Part shown: piece after piece, positions 20,521 through 26,766 of the stretch | Layout of the letters: every line of letters starts with the position of its first letter | Numbering within the stretch: position 1 is the stretch's first letter | Origin: Rhodanobacter fulvus Jip2 | Lineage (GTDB): Bacteria; Pseudomonadota; Gammaproteobacteria; Xanthomonadales; Rhodanobacteraceae | Reading direction: 5' to 3' | Length of the DNA stretch: 64,000 nucleotides | Assembly: GCF_000264315.1 (NCBI RefSeq) | Contig: NZ_AJXU01000080.1 | Span: 1-64,000 of the forward strand | Translations under genes and position numbers: made by a program | Notes under the pieces: model-generated | Told to the model about the DNA's origin: nothing | Seen by the model: the letters and a program-made list of their open reading frames with translations, nothing else | The model's database searches: none

Positions 20521-20652
20521 GGAAACCCTGTTTCGAAGACGTGGGAGAAGCCGCGCGAGCGCCGCGTGGTCGACGGATCGACCGCGCCAAGGGCGCGCGA
20601 GGTTGTTTCCGCACCGGCCGCGACGACGGTGGGGAAACCGGCGTTTCGGTAG

Positions 20653-20695
20653 TGAGAATGGTTCTCATTATATAAGTGGCTGCGACGGACGGCAA
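20653..20695 (-). promoter_or_regulatory. Promoter and Fur box of the siderophore-receptor operon
   Basis: On the minus strand TTGCCG (20690-20695) and a perfect TATAAT (20667-20672) are exactly 17 bases apart. The palindrome TGAGAACCATTCTCA (20653-20667) abuts the -10 and would cover the transcription start. It closely matches the Fur operator (GATAATGATAATCATTATC-like). The receptor ATG is about 130 bases downstream. Iron-replete Fur should block this promoter. Confidence 0.75.
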
Positions 20696-20816
20696 TTGCG
20701 CCCGCGCGATGCGGGCGGAGCGGCGCGCGCGGGAATGCACGCCACGCGGGACGTGGCGCGCTCCGGTCGGGGTGCGTCGTTTCAGCGCACCCGCATCGCG
20801 ACGGTGCGGGTCGGGC

Positions 20817-21416
20817 TCAGGCGGCGTGCGGAATGAAGTGCAGCGCGGCCGAGTTCATGCAGTGGCGCAGGCCGGTGGGGCGCGGGCCGTCGTCGAAGAC
20901 ATGGCCGAGATGGCCGTCGCAGCAGGCGCAGTTGATGGCCGTGCGCTGCATGCCGAACTGGCGGTCGTCGTGTTGCGTGACATTGGTGCGGGCGATCGGC
21001 TGGTAGAAGCTGGGCCAGCCGGTGCCGGAGTGGAACTTGGTGGCTGCGTCGTACAGCGCGGTGCCGCAACCGGCGCAGCGGTACAGGCCCGGCGCGAACA
21101 GGTTCCAGTAGACGCCGGTGAACGCCTGCTCGGTACCCGCCTGGCGCAGGATGCCGAACGCCGGTGGCGACAACCGCTGCCGCCACTGCGCATTGCCGAG
21201 CACCAGCCGGGGCACCTCGCGCGCGCCGAGGTCGCGGCCGTCGTCGGCAAAAATCTCCAGCCGCACCTTGCCCGGCTTGCCGACCGGCGCCGCGGCGGCA
21301 GCGAAAAATCGCGGCGCCAGCAGAGCACCGCCCACCGCCAGCACGGCGCCGCCGGTCAGCGCCGCGCGCAGAAAGCGGCGCCGATCCATCGCGAGGGTTT
21401 CATCGATGCGTGACAT
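20817..21416 (-). CDS. msrB: Peptide-methionine (R)-S-oxide reductase MsrB, Tat-exported
   Basis: 199 residues. It reduces methionine-R-sulfoxide in proteins. Catalytic Cys 186 lies in GLRHCMNSA. The structural zinc is held by C114/C117 and C163/C166, and the HLGHVFDDGP signature is present. The N-terminus is a twin-arginine signal: RRRFLR at 12-17, a hydrophobic stretch, then Ala-rich residues to about 43. The enzyme should therefore be exported folded to the periplasm. Cytoplasmic MsrB proteins start near residue 70 here. No MsrA is fused or adjacent. The dipZ gene lies 139 bases upstream on the same strand and probably supplies electrons. Confidence 0.92.
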   Translation of the reverse strand: MSRIDETLAMDRRRFLRAALTGGAVLAVGGALLAPRFFAAAAAPVGKPGKVRLEIFADDGRDLGAREVPRLVLGNAQWRQRLSPPAFGILRQAGTEQAFTGVYWNLFAPGLYRCAGCGTALYDAATKFHSGTGWPSFYQPIARTNVTQHDDRQFGMQRTAINCACCDGHLGHVFDDGPRPTGLRHCMNSAALHFIPHAA

Positions 21417-21454
21417 GGCTTGCCTCCGTCGGGTGGGGTGACTTCGTTTTGTTG

Positions 21455-21546
21455 CAGGAGCGGCTTCAGCCGCGACGCTTTTGCGAATCCCGAATCCCGA
21501 ATCCCGAATCCCACCAAAAGCATCGCGACTGAAGTCGCTCCCACAG
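21455..21546. repeat. GAGCGRCTTCAGYCGCGATGC palindrome with heptamers in its loop
   Basis: Arms GGAGCGGCTTCAGCCGCGAC and GCATCGCGACTGAAGTCGCT face each other. The loop is filled by four copies of the heptamer GAATCCC (21484-21512). It lies between dipZ and msrB, so it would sit inside their shared transcript. Confidence 0.75.
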
Positions 21547-21555
21547 GTGTTCCGA

Positions 21556-23277
21556 TCAGCCGAAGGTGAACGCGAACGCCTGCGCGCCGGGGTCGAGGAA
21601 GGTGATCTCGAACACCCGCTCGCCGCTGCCGTTGGCCTGGCGCACCAGTTGGTACAGCCGCTGGTTGGTGATGACGCCGTTGCCCTGGGCGTCCGTATCC
21701 ATGCCGTGATCGGCGCCGGGCGCCTTGCCGTCGAGGGTGACGCGGAAGCGCACGGGCTTGCCGTCGCTGGCCGGGCCCAGCACCAGGTGCAGGTCGCGGC
21801 CGCGGAAGCGGTAGACGATGCGGCCGCCGGCCTGCAGCAGTTGGGCGTTCTCCGCGTGCACGTTCCAGCGGCCGTCCAGCGACCACTGGTTGGTGCCCAG
21901 CGCGTCGGGCGCGCGGTAATTCCAGACGTCGTCATGGGCGACCCGGCCACCCACGAAGTTGCGGGCGCGGGCATAGCCCACGTAGGTCTCGGGCGAGCGG
22001 GTGGCGTCGCCCGAATCGGCCGCTTCCACGCCGCGGCGGTCCGCGCTGACGTAGCCGCCGGGCAGGTCCTTGTAGCCCGCTTCGCTCAGCAACTGGCGGA
22101 TCACGTCCTCGCTTTCCGGGTAGGCGCCCTCGCCGAAATGGTGGTGACGGATGCGCCCCTGGGCGTCGATGAAGTAATGCGCCGGCCAGTATTGGTTGTT
22201 GAAGCCCTGCCAGATGGCGTAGTTGTTATCCAGCGCCACGGGGTAGTCCACGCCCAGGTCCTTCACCGCCTTCGCCACGTTGGCGGGGTCCTTCTCGAAC
22301 GCGAACTCCGGCGCGTGCACGCCGATCACCACCAGGCCGTGGTCCTTGTACTTGTCGGCCCAGCCCCGCACGTACGGCAGCGCGCGCAGGCAGTTGATGC
22401 AGGAGTAGGTCCAGAAATCGACCAGCACCACCTTGCCGCGCAGCGATTGCGCGGTCAGCGGCGGGCTGTTGAGCCACTGCGTGGCGCCGGCCAGCGACGG
22501 CAGTTCGCCTTCCACCGGCAAGGGCTCGCCGGGCTTCACCACGGTGGCGGCGTTGACCGGCGCCGGCCGTACCGCATCCAGCAGCTTCTGCTCGATGCCG
22601 CCGGTGCTGGCCAGCGATACGCGCGTCAGCAAGCCGGTATCCAGGCCCAGCGCGATTGCCGCCACGCCGCACAGCACCAGCGCGCCCAGCCCGCGACGCA
22701 GCCATTCACCCGCGCCCAGCGAGCGCTTCATCAGCGCAAACACCTTGCCGCCCAGCAGCAGCGCCAGGCCCAGCGAGGTGGCGGCGCCGGCGGCGTAGGT
22801 CAGCAGCAACAGCGTGGTCTGCACGCTGGCGCCGTTCAATGCGGCACCGGTCAGCAACAGGCCCAGAATCGGCCCCGCGCACGGCGCCCACAGCAGGCCG
22901 GTGGCGACGCCCAGGCCGGCGGAGGCCCAGATCGAATCGCGCTCGCCCGCCTGTTGGGTCAACCGCCCGCCCAGCGCCACGAACGGCCGGCTGATCCACT
23001 CGGCCACCCGCGTCGACAGCAGCGCCAAACCCAGGAACGCCAGCACCAGCAGCGCCACGTAACGCCCGTACTGGTTGGCATGGATGACCCAACCGCCGCC
23101 CAGTGCGGCCAGCGTGGCCACCGCCGCAAACGTGATCGCCATGCCCGCCAGCATCGGCAGGCCGTTGCGCTTGAAGGGGCGGTCCGAGCGGGCGAACACG
23201 AAGGGCAGCACCGGCAGGATGCAGGGACTGAGGATGGTCAGCACGCCGCCGAGGTAGGCAATGATCAACACGAGCAT
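21556..23277 (-). CDS. dipZ: DipZ: CcdA/DsbD membrane domain fused to a thioredoxin-like domain
   Basis: 573 residues that carry electrons from cytoplasmic thioredoxin to the periplasm. Residues 1-210 are a CcdA-type bundle with the two redox cysteines in LSPC (C19) and WAPC (C133). Residues about 255-400 are a TlpA/DsbE-like thioredoxin fold with CINC (C293, C296) in FWTYSCINCLRALPY. Residues about 440-573 form a beta-rich C-terminal domain as in mycobacterial DipZ. The gene is preceded by a 189-base leader with a long hairpin and a GTAACC-N16-CGAA promoter, and followed by the Tat-exported MsrB gene. The likely role is to re-reduce MsrB; cytochrome c maturation is the alternative, but no ccm gene is near. 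Confidence 0.9.
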   Translation of the reverse strand: MLVLIIAYLGGVLTILSPCILPVLPFVFARSDRPFKRNGLPMLAGMAITFAAVATLAALGGGWVIHANQYGRYVALLVLAFLGLALLSTRVAEWISRPFVALGGRLTQQAGERDSIWASAGLGVATGLLWAPCAGPILGLLLTGAALNGASVQTTLLLLTYAAGAATSLGLALLLGGKVFALMKRSLGAGEWLRRGLGALVLCGVAAIALGLDTGLLTRVSLASTGGIEQKLLDAVRPAPVNAATVVKPGEPLPVEGELPSLAGATQWLNSPPLTAQSLRGKVVLVDFWTYSCINCLRALPYVRGWADKYKDHGLVVIGVHAPEFAFEKDPANVAKAVKDLGVDYPVALDNNYAIWQGFNNQYWPAHYFIDAQGRIRHHHFGEGAYPESEDVIRQLLSEAGYKDLPGGYVSADRRGVEAADSGDATRSPETYVGYARARNFVGGRVAHDDVWNYRAPDALGTNQWSLDGRWNVHAENAQLLQAGGRIVYRFRGRDLHLVLGPASDGKPVRFRVTLDGKAPGADHGMDTDAQGNGVITNQRLYQLVRQANGSGERVFEITFLDPGAQAFAFTFG

Positions 23278-23291
23278 GAGGGTCGTCCGCT

Positions 23292-23460
23292 AGGGGGGGG
23301 TGGGAGGTAGAAACCAAGGGAGCGAGGTGAAGCGCTTCTGGTCGGGTTTTTCGATCGTTTGAGGAAGATAGCCGTAGCTATCTGACGAGAAGGAGCGGAA
23401 AACCCGGCCAGAAGCGCAAAGCCGCAGCCCCTTGCGTTTCTGCCTCCCACCCTCCTGGGG
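23292..23460. repeat. Long imperfect inverted repeat in the dipZ leader
   Basis: Two arms of about 60 bases pair with roughly four matches in five. GGTGGGAGGTAGAAAC on the left pairs with the reverse complement of GTTTCTGCCTCCCACC on the right, and CGCTTCTGGTCGGGTTTT with AAAACCCGGCCAGAAGCG. In the middle is a small perfect hairpin, AGATAGC-CGTA-GCTATCT. No transposase is present. It lies wholly between the minus-strand promoter at 23473-23498 and the dipZ start codon, so it would be transcribed as a structured leader. Confidence 0.7.
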
Positions 23461-23472
23461 GTCTGTCAGGTA

Positions 23473-23498
23473 TTCGTCGTACCGTGCGGTGCGGTTAC
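23473..23498 (-). promoter_or_regulatory. SigF-type promoter facing dipZ-msrB
   Basis: On the minus strand GTAACC (23493-23498) and CGAA (23473-23476) are separated by exactly 16 bases. The same pattern precedes sigF and the methionine-rich peptide gene. It fits the GTAACC-N16-CGAA type I recall for Caulobacter sigma-F. Transcription would start near 23466 and run to dipZ at 23277. Confidence 0.72.
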
Positions 23499-23511
23499 AC
23501 GTTCGGGCGAG

Positions 23512-23537
23512 GTAACCCTGGCGGCGCGTGCAGCGAA
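23512..23537 (+). promoter_or_regulatory. SigF-type promoter facing sigF-nrsF
   Basis: GTAACC at 23512-23517, a 16-base spacer, then CGAA at 23534-23537. Transcription would start near 23544, about 23 bases before the sigF ATG. It is back-to-back with the dipZ promoter: the two -35 elements are 13 bases apart. Autoregulation of sigF follows if the motif is read by SigF. Confidence 0.72.
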
Positions 23538-23566
23538 TGCAGGGTGAGAAAGTTTTGCCGGAGTAA

Positions 23567-24229
23567 ATGTTGCAGCCCTTGACCGCCGCGGGCCCGATGG
23601 TCTCTGATGATGCGCTCCCCCGTCGATCGAGCGCCGGATACCGCGTGCCAGTCAGCCCCGCCACCAGCACCATCGAAACCGCCGACCAGCGTCGGGCGGC
23701 ATGGATGGCGGCGGCGCAGGCCGGCGATCGGGTGGCGTACGAGAAGCTGCTGGCCGATTCGATCCCGCTGATCCGCGCGGCCGCACGGCGGCAGGGCGTG
23801 GCGCGGGATCATGTCGATGACGTGGTGCAGGAAACCCTGATCACAGTGCATCGCGTGCGTCATACCTACGACCCGTCGCGCTCGTACGAGGCCTGGCTCA
23901 ACGCCATCGCCAGCCGCCGTGCCATCGATGCGCTGCGCAGCCGCGGACGCCGCGACAGCCGCGAGCTGCACGACGCCTTCGCGCTGGATCGCCACCCCGA
24001 CGTCGACGACGCCAGCGCCGCCAGTGAGCGCCAGCAGGATGCGCAACGCCTGCGCGCGGCAATCGATGAATTGCCACAGGGCCAGCGCGAGGCGCTCGAA
24101 CAACTGGGTTTGCGCGAACGCACGCTGGCCGAAGCGGCCGAGCAGACCGGTCGCAGCACCGGGTCGCTGAAAGTGAACCTGCATCGCGGGCTGAAATCGC
24201 TGCGCCGCCATTTCAACAGAGAACCTTGA
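23567..24229 (+). CDS. sigF: ECF sigma factor of the SigF/NrsF type
   Basis: 220 residues; region 2 (about 45-115) includes ARDHVDDVVQETLITVHRVR and YEAWLNAIASRRAIDALR. Region 4 (about 160-215) has ELPQGQREALEQLGLRERTL, then the helix-turn-helix LAEAAEQTGRSTGSLKVNLH. Pairing with a DUF1109/NrsF gene (4-base overlap) places it in the SigF class that senses metal or oxidative/chlorine stress. ATG 23567 was chosen because GGAG and the predicted promoter fit it; ATG 23597 and GTG 23645 are later alternatives, nearer the usual family length. Its promoter, the dipZ promoter and the peptide-gene promoter share one motif. Confidence 0.88.
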   Translation: MLQPLTAAGPMVSDDALPRRSSAGYRVPVSPATSTIETADQRRAAWMAAAQAGDRVAYEKLLADSIPLIRAAARRQGVARDHVDDVVQETLITVHRVRHTYDPSRSYEAWLNAIASRRAIDALRSRGRRDSRELHDAFALDRHPDVDDASAASERQQDAQRLRAAIDELPQGQREALEQLGLRERTLAEAAEQTGRSTGSLKVNLHRGLKSLRRHFNREP

Positions 24230-24888
24230 GCCGCATGTCCCACGCACCCCGCCATGAAACCCTGATCCACGCGCTGGGCGCTGGCCTGGTGCCGGTGCGC
24301 CGGTTGCCGCCGCCGTGGCTGCGCACGCTGGGGTGGCTGCTGGTGGTGGCGGCGCTGGCCGTGGCCTTGCTGTGGCGCTATGGCACCGGCATCGCGATGG
24401 AGCGCTGGCAGGCGTCGCCGGACATGGGCTGGGCCACCGCCGGCGCGGTGCTTACCGCGATTTGCGCCGCATGGGCGGCGTTCGTCTCGGGCATGCCCGG
24501 CCGGCGCGCGATCTGGGCCTGGCTGCCGTTGCCGCCGGCCCTGCTGTGGATCGGCGCCAGCGGCCTGGGTTGCCTGCGCAGTTGGGTGGAGCCGGCGGCG
24601 CAGTTGACCCGCACCCATCCCGCGCCCGACTGCCTGTATTTCATCCTCGCGTTTTCGATTCCGCTGTCGGCCCTGCTGATCTGGCTGCTGCGCCGCGCCT
24701 GCCCGTTGCGGCCGGTGCTGACCGCGGTGCTGATCGGCCTGGCCAGCGCGGCGGCCTCGGCCAGCCTGCTGGAGATCTGCCACGCCTACGGCGCCGCCGC
24801 CACCGACCTGCTGACCCACGCCGCCGCCGTGGCCGTGGTGGTGGCGGCGAATGCCGCGATGGGCGGGCGCCTGCTGTCGAGGCACTGA
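24226..24888 (+). CDS. nrsF: NrsF-family (DUF1109) membrane anti-sigma factor
   Basis: 220 residues with six hydrophobic helices, the DUF1109 layout. Conserved cysteines appear at C116 (GCLRSW), C136 (PDCLYF), C159 and C185 (EICHAYGAAATDLLTH). In Caulobacter and Azospira, NrsF holds SigF inactive, and cysteine chemistry is thought to release it under heavy metal or oxidant stress. The start overlaps the sigF stop (GAGCCG region), a coupling typical of sigma/anti-sigma pairs. The last His-containing loop could add metal sensitivity, but that is a guess. Confidence 0.88.
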   Translation: MSRMSHAPRHETLIHALGAGLVPVRRLPPPWLRTLGWLLVVAALAVALLWRYGTGIAMERWQASPDMGWATAGAVLTAICAAWAAFVSGMPGRRAIWAWLPLPPALLWIGASGLGCLRSWVEPAAQLTRTHPAPDCLYFILAFSIPLSALLIWLLRRACPLRPVLTAVLIGLASAAASASLLEICHAYGAAATDLLTHAAAVAVVVAANAAMGGRLLSRH

Positions 24889-24917
24889 TCGGCACTGCAG
24901 CGGCAACGATCCGGGAC

Positions 24918-24943
24918 GTAACCACGGTCGCGTCGCTGGCGAA
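24918..24943 (+). promoter_or_regulatory. SigF-type promoter of the methionine-rich peptide gene
   Basis: GTAACC at 24918-24923, a 16-base spacer, CGAA at 24940-24943. It is the third exact copy of the pattern seen in front of sigF and dipZ. It lies 30 bases after the nrsF stop and gives the peptide gene its own strong output separate from sigF-nrsF. Confidence 0.72.
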
Positions 24944-24977
24944 GAAAGGGATGGAGACACACGTCTCCATCCCTTTC
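24944..24977 (+). promoter_or_regulatory. Perfect 15-bp hairpin at the 5' end of the peptide mRNA
   Basis: GAAAGGGATGGAGAC (24944-24958) and GTCTCCATCCCTTTC (24963-24977) pair perfectly around ACAC. No T-tract follows, so it is not a standard terminator. The predicted start site falls in the left arm, so at least part of the stem would cap the transcript. The ribosome site CAGGAG follows at once. A stabilising 5' hairpin or an attenuator for read-through from nrsF are the two simple readings. Confidence 0.65.
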
Positions 24978-24994
24978 CTGCAGGAGTCAACGCC

Positions 24995-25294
24995 ATGAAA
25001 AACACGCTGTTCGCCGCCCTGATCCTCGCCGCCGGCGGGCTCGCCTTTACCTCGGCTTTCGCGCAGGACGCGATGGCGCCCGGTTCCAGCACCGCGATGG
25101 CGCATGGCGATGCCATGCACGCCAACGCCATGAAGGGCGCCATGTCGCACGAGGCCATGCAGAAAGACGTCATGCAGAAAGACAGCATGAAGATGGATGC
25201 CATGCACCACGGTGCCATGAAGCACGACGCCGGAAAAACGGGCGCCATGAAGAAGGATGGCATGAAGAAAGCCGACGGGAAGATGGGCGGCTGA
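24995..25294 (+). CDS. Secreted methionine-rich peptide (MxKDx-type, MrpX-like)
   Basis: 99 residues. The signal peptide is cleaved near residue 23 (TSAFA). The mature part of about 76 residues holds 14 Met, spaced every three to six residues in units such as AMQKD, VMQKD, SMKMD, AMKKD and GMKKA. It has many Lys, His and Asp but no Cys. It fits the pentapeptide MxKDx family and the periplasmic MrpX peptide, which SigF controls in Azospira and which soaks up hypochlorite as methionine sulfoxide. Cu(I) binding by the Met/His pattern is the main alternative. AGGAG lies 8 bases before the ATG. It has its own SigF-type promoter. Confidence 0.85.
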   Translation: MKNTLFAALILAAGGLAFTSAFAQDAMAPGSSTAMAHGDAMHANAMKGAMSHEAMQKDVMQKDSMKMDAMHHGAMKHDAGKTGAMKKDGMKKADGKMGG

Positions 25295-25306
25295 ACACGC
25301 CGCGCC

Positions 25307-25401
25307 GGGCGGGCACCGCGATGCCGTGCCCGCCCAGACGCGCGTTCGAGCGCCGTATTCGGGCCATTCCTACGCCGCCGTACGGTCACCGTGCGGCGGC
25401 G
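25307..25401. terminator. Two strong hairpins after the methionine-rich peptide gene
   Basis: The first is a perfect 10-bp stem, GGGCGGGCAC (25307-25316) with GTGCCCGCCC (25326-25335). The second is CGCCGCCGTACGG (25373-25385) with CCGTGCGGCGGCG (25389-25401), one G-T wobble and a 3-base loop. Neither is followed by a T-run, so termination is probable rather than proven. They close the stress island before rsfS. Confidence 0.5.
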
Positions 25402-25489
25402 TGGCCACCTTGACTTCCCTTTGCGGCCGGGACGGTATACTGCGCTCGCGCCATTTTGCGCAGCGATATCGCCATCGAGGCTCTCCCTT

Positions 25490-25879
25490 TTGAGTACTGC
25501 CCGCACCAACAAGGCCGTCACCACGGCCACCCTGCGTCAATCCGTCGTCGATGCGCTCGACGAACTGAAAGCCAAGGACGTGCGCGAGATCGACGTCCGC
25601 GGCAAAACCTCCATCGCCGACCTGCTGGTGATCGCTTCAGGCACCTCGGCCCGTCACGTCAAATCCATCGCCGACGAAGTCCAGAAATTCGCCAAGAAAG
25701 CGGGTGTGTATCCGCTGGGCGTGGAAGGCGAAGGCGAAGGCGAGTGGGTACTGGTGGATCTGGGCGACGTGATCGTGCACGTGATGCTGCCGCGCATCCG
25801 CGAGTTCTATGGCCTGGAACGGCTGTGGACCGTGGGTGATCGCGACGAGGGTGAAAGCGAAGCGGCGCAGGCTGGGTAA
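25490..25879 (+). CDS. rsfS: Ribosomal silencing factor RsfS
   Basis: About 129 residues. It binds ribosomal protein uL14 and blocks subunit joining in starvation. Conserved parts are VVDALDELKAKDVREIDVRGKTSIADLLVIASGTSARH, seen in pieces, then GEWVLVDLGDVIVHVMLPRIREFYGLERLW, the family core. No ATG precedes the conserved region closely; TTG 25490 with GAGG upstream is the best start. A TATACT at 25436 may be its own -10, which it would need because it is separated from nadD. rlmH follows after a repeat-filled 270-base gap. Confidence 0.93.
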   Translation: MSTARTNKAVTTATLRQSVVDALDELKAKDVREIDVRGKTSIADLLVIASGTSARHVKSIADEVQKFAKKAGVYPLGVEGEGEGEWVLVDLGDVIVHVMLPRIREFYGLERLWTVGDRDEGESEAAQAG

Positions 25880-25889
25880 CGTATGACTT

Positions 25890-26112
25890 TCTCCCTCTCC
25901 CCTGTGGGGAGAGGGCCGGGGAGAGGGGACGCTCTTGCGTTGCGCTTGCTCGAAGCAGGAGCCCTGCCGATGAACCTTCCCGCCAGCCCCGCCCCCTCTC
26001 CTCAATCCTCTCCCCGCAGGGGAGAGGAGGCGAACGCGGCTTCGCAGCGATTTTTGACTGGAGCGGCTTTTCGCAAGAGTGAGCATCCTCTCCCCAGGGG
26101 GAGAGGAGGCGA
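25890..26112. repeat. Clustered CTCTCCCC palindromes between rsfS and rlmH
   Basis: At least four arms: CTCTCCCCTGTGGGGAGAGG near 25896, CCTCTCCTCAATCC near 25995, CCCGCAGGGGAGAGGAGG near 26013, and CCTCTCCCCAGGGGGAGAGG near 26089. Some 70-100 bases separate the units. The gap holds no coding sequence I would support. Confidence 0.75.
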
Positions 26113-26151
26113 TGGCGGCGCTGCGCGCGTTTTATTTCGAAAGAGCGAATG

Positions 26152-26622
26152 ATGCGCGCGCGCATCATTGCTGTCGGGGAGCGCATGCCCGGCTGGGTGG
26201 CCGAGGGCTTTGCCGAGTACCGCAAGCGCTTGTCGCATGAGCTGCCGCTGGAGTTGCTGGAGTTGAAACCCGGCACACGCGGCAAGGGTCGCGACGATGC
26301 GCGGGCCATGCAGGATGAAGGCGCCGCGATTCTCGCCGCGCTGCCACGCGATACCCATGTGATCGCGCTGGACGGCGGCGGCAAGTCGTGGTCCAGCGAG
26401 GCCCTGGCCGCGCAGCTGGCGCAATGGCGCATGGCCGGGCGCGACCTGGCCTTCCTGATCGGCGGCCCCGATGGCCACGCGCCCGAAGTACTGGCCCGCG
26501 CCGACCAGACCTGGTCGCTGGGCCCGCTGACCCTGCCGCACATGCTGGTGCGACTGGTGCTGGCCGAACAGCTGTACCGGGCCACCACGATCATGGCCGG
26601 GCATCCGTATCATCGGGCGTGA
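26152..26622 (+). CDS. rlmH: 23S rRNA (pseudouridine1915-N3)-methyltransferase RlmH
   Basis: 156 residues, matching Escherichia coli RlmH (155). A SPOUT-fold enzyme that methylates pseudouridine 1915 in helix 69 of 23S rRNA on the assembled 70S ribosome. Visible signatures are IIAVGERMPGWV at the start, VIALDGGGKSWSSE, FLIGGPDGHAP (the SAM-binding knot), and the C-terminal LVLAEQLYRATTIMAGHPYH. Two ATGs lie in tandem at 26149 and 26152; the second gives the usual N-terminus. It is normally an rsfS neighbour, as here. Confidence 0.96.
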   Translation: MRARIIAVGERMPGWVAEGFAEYRKRLSHELPLELLELKPGTRGKGRDDARAMQDEGAAILAALPRDTHVIALDGGGKSWSSEALAAQLAQWRMAGRDLAFLIGGPDGHAPEVLARADQTWSLGPLTLPHMLVRLVLAEQLYRATTIMAGHPYHRA

Positions 26623-26629
26623 AGACGGG

Positions 26630-26766
26630 ATTTGGGATTCGGGATTCGAGATTCGTAAAGGCAGCCGCAGCCGCGTGTGAAGGGTATGCTCGCAAATCCC
26701 AAATTCCCAATCCCGGCTCTCAACAGCCTAATGGCTGGTCATCCCGAATCCCGAATCCCGAATCCA
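26630..26766. repeat. Two opposed runs of the GGGATTC/GAATCCC heptamer
   Basis: A run of GGGATTC-like units (26633-26657) and a run of GAATCCC units (26744-26766) face each other across about 85 bases that include the mirrored AAATCCCAAATTCCCAATCCC. The second run ends directly at the ATG of the next gene, replacing any ribosome site. The whole region can fold back on itself. Confidence 0.7.

Noticed and set aside
21481-21515. GAATCCC heptamer runs considered as a CRISPR-like array
   Set aside because: Units are 7 bases with no spacers and no cas genes are present.
23290-23673. A 127-codon minus-strand frame across the inverted repeat upstream of dipZ
   Set aside because: It reads through the repeat and both SigF-type promoters, and no homology is recognisable.
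24944-24977. Hairpin after nrsF considered as a plain rho-independent terminator
   Set aside because: No T-run follows, and it sits just after the -10 of the next promoter, so a 5'-end role is at least as likely.
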